Origin: Crossiella equi
Lineage (GTDB): Bacteria; Actinomycetota; Actinomycetes; Mycobacteriales; Pseudonocardiaceae
NCBI RefSeq assembly: GCF_017876755.1
Contig: NZ_JAGIOO010000001.1
Span: 7,549,786-7,613,785 of the forward strand
Direction of reading: 5' to 3'
Length of the DNA stretch: 64,000 bases
The notes beneath the pieces were generated by a model, which had not been told where the DNA came from, did not search any database, and worked only from the letters and a program-made list of their open reading frames with translations. The translations under genes and the position numbers were made by a program. Each line of letters starts with the position of its first letter. Within the stretch, counting starts at the first letter, position 1. Below, one piece after another: positions 59,531 through 64,000 of the stretch.

Positions 59531-61135
59531 GTGTCCACTGCCTGGGACCTGCGGGCCGAGGTCGTCGTCCTCGGCTTCGGCGCGGCAGGCGCCTGCGCGG
59601 CGATCGAGGCGGCCACCGGCGGCGCGGACGTCCTGGTGCTGGACCGCTTCCACGGCGGCGGCACCACGGCGATCTCCGGCGGCGTGGTCTACGCGGGCGG
59701 CGGCACCTCGGTGCAGGCCGCGGCCGGGGTCAGCGACACCCCCGAGGCACTGCTGGCCTACCTGCGCGAGGAGGTCGGCGACGCGGTGTCCGCCGAGACC
59801 CTGCGCCGCTTCTGCGCGGGCAGCCGAGACCTGGTGGAGTGGCTGCGGCGGCACGGCGTGCCGTTCGAGGGCAGCCTGTGCCCGTACAAGACCTCCTACC
59901 CGGACGACCGCTACCACCTGTACTTCTCCGGCAGCGAGAGTTCCGGCCACTTCCGCCGCTTCGCGGTGCCCGCCCCGCGCGGGCACCGCGCCAAGGGCCG
60001 GGGCACCTCCGGTTCGGCGCTGTTCGCCGCGCTGGCCGCCGCCACCCGCCGCCTCGGCGTCCGCTGGCAGCCGCAGACCCTGGGGGAACGGCTGATCGTG
60101 GAACAGGGCCGGGTGACCGGTATCCAGTGCCGCACCCTCGCGCACGCACCGCGCTCGGTACGGCTCCGGCACCGGCTGCTCAGCCGGTACGCGGCCAGCC
60201 CCGGCGTGTACCTGCCGTGGCTGCGCACCCTGCTGCACCGGCGGGTCACCCGCCTGGAGCAGCGCCACGGCCGCCTGCTGCGCGTGGGCGCCGGCAAGGG
60301 CGTGGTCATCGCGGCCGGGGGCTTCGTGGCCAACCGCGCCATGCTCGCCGAACACGCCCCGAACGCCCGCGGCTGCCTGCCCCTGGGCACCCCCGGCGAC
60401 GACGGCAGCGGCATCACCATGGCGGTCGAGGCGGGCGCGGCCACCGCGCACCTGGACCGCGTCTCCGCGTGGCGCTTCCTCAGCCCGCCCAGCGCGTTCC
60501 TGCACGGGCTGCTGGTCAACCGGCACGGCGCCCGGGTGATCGACGAGTCCCGCTACGGCGCCGCCGTCGGCGAGGTGCTCCTCACCGAGCACGACGGCAA
60601 GGGCTGGCTGCTCGTGGACCGGGACATCGTGGCGCGGGCCCGCCGCCAGCTCGCCCACCAGGCGCTGTGGTTCCAGCGCGTGGGGGCCTACATGCAGCTC
60701 GCCGCCCGGCACACCGCGCCGACCCTGGAGGCCGTGGCCGCCCGCGCGGGGGTGGACCCGGCCGGGCTGCGTGCCACCGTCGAGGAGCACCACCGCCGCC
60801 TGGCCCAGCGCCGCCCCGACCCGACCGGACGGCCCGAGGAGCTGGCCCGGCCGCTGCACGCGCCGTACTCGCTGGTCGAGGTCTCCATCCGGGGCCGCCG
60901 CGTCCCGCCCTGCCCGGTGCTGCCCCTGGGCGGACTGGTCGTGGACGAGCGCACCGGCGCGGTCCGCCGCCCCGACGGCAGCACCGTGCCCGGCCTGTAC
61001 GCCGCCGGCCGCTCCGCCGTCGGGCTGTGCTCGCGCTCCTACGTCAGCGGCCTGTCCCTGGCCGACTGCGTCTTCTCCGGCCGCCGGGCCGGGGCCCACC
61101 TCGCCGCCACCAGGAGGTCCGGTGCTCACCGCTGA
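59531..61135 (+). CDS. KstD-related FAD-dependent dehydrogenase
   Basis: GTG 59531 follows GGGAGGATC. The 534-residue flavoprotein of the fumarate reductase/KstD superfamily has GFGAAGACAAIEAA near residue 15, TTAISGGVVYAGGGTS near 45 and VVIAAGGFVANRAML near 260. It ends GLYAAGRSAVGLCSRSYVSG. The KstD catalytic MGxTYxGxG motif is replaced by LCSRSYVSGLSLAD, which keeps a Tyr, so the substrate or double-bond position may differ. It is first in the rightward operon and overlaps hsaE by 14 bases. Confidence 0.8.
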   Translation: MSTAWDLRAEVVVLGFGAAGACAAIEAATGGADVLVLDRFHGGGTTAISGGVVYAGGGTSVQAAAGVSDTPEALLAYLREEVGDAVSAETLRRFCAGSRDLVEWLRRHGVPFEGSLCPYKTSYPDDRYHLYFSGSESSGHFRRFAVPAPRGHRAKGRGTSGSALFAALAAATRRLGVRWQPQTLGERLIVEQGRVTGIQCRTLAHAPRSVRLRHRLLSRYAASPGVYLPWLRTLLHRRVTRLEQRHGRLLRVGAGKGVVIAAGGFVANRAMLAEHAPNARGCLPLGTPGDDGSGITMAVEAGAATAHLDRVSAWRFLSPPSAFLHGLLVNRHGARVIDESRYGAAVGEVLLTEHDGKGWLLVDRDIVARARRQLAHQALWFQRVGAYMQLAARHTAPTLEAVAARAGVDPAGLRATVEEHHRRLAQRRPDPTGRPEELARPLHAPYSLVEVSIRGRRVPPCPVLPLGGLVVDERTGAVRRPDGSTVPGLYAAGRSAVGLCSRSYVSGLSLADCVFSGRRAGAHLAATRRSGAHR

Positions 61136-61916
61136 GCAGCGCGCACAGGCAGCCACGGCGCTGCTGGCCGCCGAGACCAGCAGGCAACCCATCCGCCCGC
61201 TCGTCCGCAGCCACCGCGGCATCGACGTCACCGACGCCTACGAGATCCAGCTGCTCAACATCCGCCGCCGCCTCGACACCGGGGCGAGGGTCGTGGGGCA
61301 CAAGGTCGGCCTGTCCTCGGCGGCCATGCAGCAGATGATGGGCGTCACCGAACCCGACTACGGCCACCTGCTCGACGACATGCGCCTGTCCGAGCACGAA
61401 CCCGCCGACGCCAGCCGCTACTGCCAGCCCCGGGTCGAGGTCGAGGTGGCGTTCCTGCTCGGCGAGGACGTCCCGCCCGGCTGCACCGAGGCCCAGGTGC
61501 TCGCCCGCACCGCCTACCTGGCCCCGGCGATCGAGCTGATCGACAGCCGCATCGAGGACTGGCGGATCAGCCTGCCGGACACCGTGGCCGATAACGCCTC
61601 CTCCGCTGCCTTTGTGCTCGGTGCCGCGCGGGTGCCGCCGAGTCACCTGGACGTCAAGGGCATCTGGGCCACGCTCACCCGCAACGGCGAGGTGCTGGCC
61701 AAGGGCCGCAGCGACGCCGTGCTCGGCAACCCGGCCACCGCCGTCGCCTGGCTCGCGGGCAAGGTCGCCGCGTTCGGCGTGCACCTGCGGGCCGGGGACG
61801 TGGTGCTGCCCGGCTCGTGCACCCGGGCCTACGACGCCCGGCCCGGTGACGTCTTCGACGCCGAGTTCGCCGGGCTGGGCACCGTCCACCTCGCCTTCCG
61901 GGAAGGAGCGGCATGA
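61122..61916 (+). CDS. hsaE: 2-hydroxypentadienoate/hexadienoate hydratase HsaE
   Basis: GTG 61122 has AGGAGG just before it, within the end of the flavoprotein gene. The 264-residue protein is of the MhpD/XylJ family with [31 protein letters not shown] and [24 protein letters not shown] in order. It adds water to 2-hydroxyhexa-2,4-dienoate, the fragment released from rings A/B. The stop overlaps the next ATG as ATGA. Confidence 0.92.
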   Translation: MLTAEQRAQAATALLAAETSRQPIRPLVRSHRGIDVTDAYEIQLLNIRRRLDTGARVVGHKVGLSSAAMQQMMGVTEPDYGHLLDDMRLSEHEPADASRYCQPRVEVEVAFLLGEDVPPGCTEAQVLARTAYLAPAIELIDSRIEDWRISLPDTVADNASSAAFVLGAARVPPSHLDVKGIWATLTRNGEVLAKGRSDAVLGNPATAVAWLAGKVAAFGVHLRAGDVVLPGSCTRAYDARPGDVFDAEFAGLGTVHLAFREGAA

Positions 61917-62794
61917 AGGCCGCGATCGTCGGCTCCGGCAACATCGGCACCGACCTGCTGTACAAGCTGCTGCGCTCGCCGCACATCAGTCCACAGTGGA
62001 TGGTCGGCATCGACCCGGACAGCCCCGGCCTCAAACGCGCCGACGCGCAGGGCCTGGCCACCACCACCGAGGGCGTGGACTGGCTGCTGGCGCGCGAGGA
62101 CCGCCCGGACCTGGTGTTCGAGGCCACCTCCGCGGCCGTGCACCGCGCCCACGCCCCGCGCTACGCCGAGGCCGGGATCATCGCGGTCGACCTGACCCCG
62201 GCCGCGCTCGGTCCGGCCGTGGTGCCCCCGGTCAACCTCGGCGCGCACCACGACGCGGGCAACGTCAACCTCACCACGTGTGGCGGCCAGGCCACCATCC
62301 CGATCGTGCACGCGGTCTCGCGCGTGGCACCGGTGTCCTACGCCGAGATCGTGGCCAGCGTCGCCTCGGTCTCGGCCGGGCCCGGCACACGCGCCAACAT
62401 CGACGAGTTCACCCGCACCACCTCGCGGGGCATCGCCGAGATCGGCGGCGCCGGACGAGGCAAGGCCATCATCGTGCTCAACCCCGCCGACCCACCCATG
62501 ATCATGCGGGACACCGTGTTCTGCGCGATCCCGGAGGACGCCGACCAGCACGCCATCACCGACTCGGTGCACCGCATGGTGACCGAGCTGTCCACCTACG
62601 TGCCAGGCTACCGCCTCCTGGACGAGCCCCAGTTCGACCCCCCGTCCACCCTCACCGGGGGCCTGGCGCGGGTCGCGGTGTTCGTGGAAGTCGAAGGGGC
62701 GGGCGACTTCCTGCCCCCGTACGCCGGGAACCTCGACATCATGACCGCCGCCGCGACCCGCGTGGCCGAGGGACTCGTGGAGGCCCGCCGATGA
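61913..62794 (+). CDS. hsaG: Acylating aldehyde (propanal/acetaldehyde) dehydrogenase HsaG
   Basis: The 293-residue protein has an N-terminal NAD site [14 protein letters not shown] and the catalytic Cys in [18 protein letters not shown] (about residue 123). It converts propanal or acetaldehyde to the CoA ester with NAD+. It acts as a complex with the aldolase HsaF, which channels the aldehyde. It overlaps both neighbours by 4 bases. Confidence 0.94.
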   Translation: MKAAIVGSGNIGTDLLYKLLRSPHISPQWMVGIDPDSPGLKRADAQGLATTTEGVDWLLAREDRPDLVFEATSAAVHRAHAPRYAEAGIIAVDLTPAALGPAVVPPVNLGAHHDAGNVNLTTCGGQATIPIVHAVSRVAPVSYAEIVASVASVSAGPGTRANIDEFTRTTSRGIAEIGGAGRGKAIIVLNPADPPMIMRDTVFCAIPEDADQHAITDSVHRMVTELSTYVPGYRLLDEPQFDPPSTLTGGLARVAVFVEVEGAGDFLPPYAGNLDIMTAAATRVAEGLVEARR

Positions 62795-63810
62795 CCGAGG
62801 TCCGGATCACCGACACCTGTCTGCGCGACGGCTCGCACCACAAGCGCCACCAGTTCACCGAATCGGAGGTGCGCGCGGTCGTCGGGGCACTCGACCGGGC
62901 GGGCGTACCGGTCATCGAGGTCACCCACGGCGACGGGCTGGGTGGCTCCTCCTTCGTCTACGGCTTCAGCCACACCCCGGAACAGCAGCTGATCAAGGCC
63001 GCGGTGCAGACCGCCGAACGCGCCCGCATCGCCTTCCTCATGCTGCCCGGCGTCGGCGTCACCGACGACATCCTCGCCGCCCGGGACAACGGCGCGGACA
63101 TCGTGCGCATCGCCACCCACTGCACCGAGGCCGACGTCTCCGCGCAGCACTTCGGCCTGGCCCGCGAGTGGGGTCTGGAGACCGTGGGCTTCCTGATGAT
63201 GGCCCACTCCCAGCCGCCGGAGGTCCTGGCCCGGCAGGCGCGGATCATGGCCGACGCGGGCTGCCAGTGCGTGTACGTGGTCGACTCCGCGGGCGCGCTG
63301 GTCCTGGAACAGGTCACCGACCGCGTCGCCGCCCTGGTCGCCGAGCTGGGGGAGGACGCCCAGGTCGGCTTCCACGGCCACGAGAACCTCGGCCTGGCCG
63401 TGGCGAACTCGGTGGCCGCGGTGCGCGCGGGCGCCCGGCAGATCGACGGCAGCGCCCGGAGGTTCGGGGCGGGCGCGGGGAACACCCCCACCGAGGCGTT
63501 CGTCGCGGTCGCCGACAAGCTCGGCTTCACCACCGGCGTGGACTTCTTCGCCATCGCCGACGCCGCGCAGGACGTGGTCCGCCCGACCATGCCCGAGGAA
63601 TGCCTGCTCGACCGGAACGCCCTGGTGATGGGCTACTCCGGGGTCTACTCCAGCTTCCTCAAGCACGCCGACCGCATCGCCGGGCGCTACGGCGTGCCCG
63701 CCGCCCGCGTGCTGGCCGAGGCCGGGCGCCGAAGACTCGTCGGCGGCCAGGAGGACCAGCTGGTCCACATCGCGCTTGAGCTCCAGCGAGAGAACGGGAA
63801 GCAGCCATGA
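62791..63810 (+). CDS. hsaF: 4-hydroxy-2-oxohexanoate/oxovalerate aldolase HsaF
   Basis: The 339-residue metal-dependent DmpG-type aldolase has [18 protein letters not shown] at the start (Arg-Asp active pair), the metal His pair in [15 protein letters not shown], and a [16 protein letters not shown] segment in the communication domain. It splits 4-hydroxy-2-oxohexanoate into pyruvate and propanal, handing the aldehyde to HsaG. Overlaps hsaG and hsaA by 4 bases. Confidence 0.94.
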   Translation: MTEVRITDTCLRDGSHHKRHQFTESEVRAVVGALDRAGVPVIEVTHGDGLGGSSFVYGFSHTPEQQLIKAAVQTAERARIAFLMLPGVGVTDDILAARDNGADIVRIATHCTEADVSAQHFGLAREWGLETVGFLMMAHSQPPEVLARQARIMADAGCQCVYVVDSAGALVLEQVTDRVAALVAELGEDAQVGFHGHENLGLAVANSVAAVRAGARQIDGSARRFGAGAGNTPTEAFVAVADKLGFTTGVDFFAIADAAQDVVRPTMPEECLLDRNALVMGYSGVYSSFLKHADRIAGRYGVPAARVLAEAGRRRLVGGQEDQLVHIALELQRENGKQP

Positions 63811-64000
63811 CCGGAACCGAGGTGCTCGCCGCCGTCCGCGACCTGCTGCCCGCGCTGCGGGAGCGGGCCCAGGAGACCGAGGACCTGCGCCGCCTGCCCG
63901 GCGAGACGGTGAAGTCGTTGCAGGAGTGCGGGTTCTTCACCCTGCTGCAACCCGGGCGCTACGGCGGCGCGGCGGCCAGCCCGGTGCACTTCTACGAGGC
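63807..64000 (+). CDS. hsaA: 3-HSA hydroxylase oxygenase HsaA, 5' end (partial)
   Basis: ATG 63807 overlaps the hsaF stop (ATGA). The 64 codons in the window read as the start of a flavin-dependent monooxygenase of the HsaA/acyl-CoA dehydrogenase fold, with [18 protein letters not shown] and [14 protein letters not shown]. HsaA hydroxylates 3-HSA to the catechol 3,4-DHSA using reduced flavin from HsaB. The gene continues past the window; hsaB, hsaC and hsaD are expected beyond. Confidence 0.85.
   Translation, partial: MTGTEVLAAVRDLLPALRERAQETEDLRRLPGETVKSLQECGFFTLLQPGRYGGAAASPVHFYE

Overview
The window is high-GC DNA with GTG starts, tightly overlapping ORFs, an SsgA-type sporulation protein, type VII secretion substrates with a DUF3558 lipoprotein, an F420-dependent LLM oxidoreductase and a KstR-controlled steroid degradation cluster. 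Together these point to a sporulating actinomycete, most likely of the Pseudonocardiaceae. The genus is inference. No tRNA, rRNA, CRISPR array or insertion sequence was seen.

Left part (1-21.4 kb). It opens with the 3' end of a tryptophanase/tyrosine phenol-lyase gene and an internally deleted DUF885 gene. A GNAT protein, a zinc-ribbon SDR, small secreted or membrane proteins and an Hsp90-family remnant follow. Next come two carbohydrate genes (secreted GH2 and GH3, the latter behind a CebR-like operator) flanking two genes of an unrecognised repeat family. After them are a MerR/phosphotransferase pair, a 14-blade WD40 STAND protein, and a MarR-controlled MFS-SDR-AKR operon.

Middle part (21.4-46 kb). 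This holds a GcvH-like protein lacking the lipoyl lysine, a three-gene type VII secretion substrate locus, and a leftward operon at 30.97-25.69 kb. That operon encodes a Crp/Fnr regulator, a nucleotidyl-cyclase-like protein, a STAND-like ATPase and two related proteins of uncertain fold. The cyclase-like C-terminus and the ATPase N-terminus share a near-identical 22-residue Gly-rich motif, and Crp-type palindromes lie before two of the genes. This is the best candidate for an undescribed signalling or defence system. Also here are an XRE / ImmA-IrrE / MAB_1171c-like triad, an F420 oxidoreductase with AraC, VOC and MFS genes, a voltage-gated channel overlapping a cytosolic solute-binding-like protein, an allene-oxide-cyclase-like secreted protein, DUF4239, SsgA-like and GH28-like proteins, a TetR/flavin monooxygenase pair and a RibD/DHFR-like protein.

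Right part (46-64 kb). This is a steroid/cholesterol catabolic island. kstR at 46.1 kb is divergent from fadE34-fadE28-fadE29-chsH2-chsH1-ltp2, which handle C24 and C22 side-chain beta-oxidation. A second divergent promoter at 59.43 kb drives kstD-kshA-(79 aa protein)-kshB-hsd4B leftward and a flavoprotein-hsaE-hsaG-hsaF-hsaA series rightward for ring opening and HIP-side product processing. Matches to the KstR operator (TnnAACnnGTTnnA) lie at both divergent promoters.

Several genes (DUF885, Hsp90-like, alkylmercury-lyase-like, NmrA-like) keep their two ends but have lost the middle, suggesting repeated internal-deletion decay in this genome.
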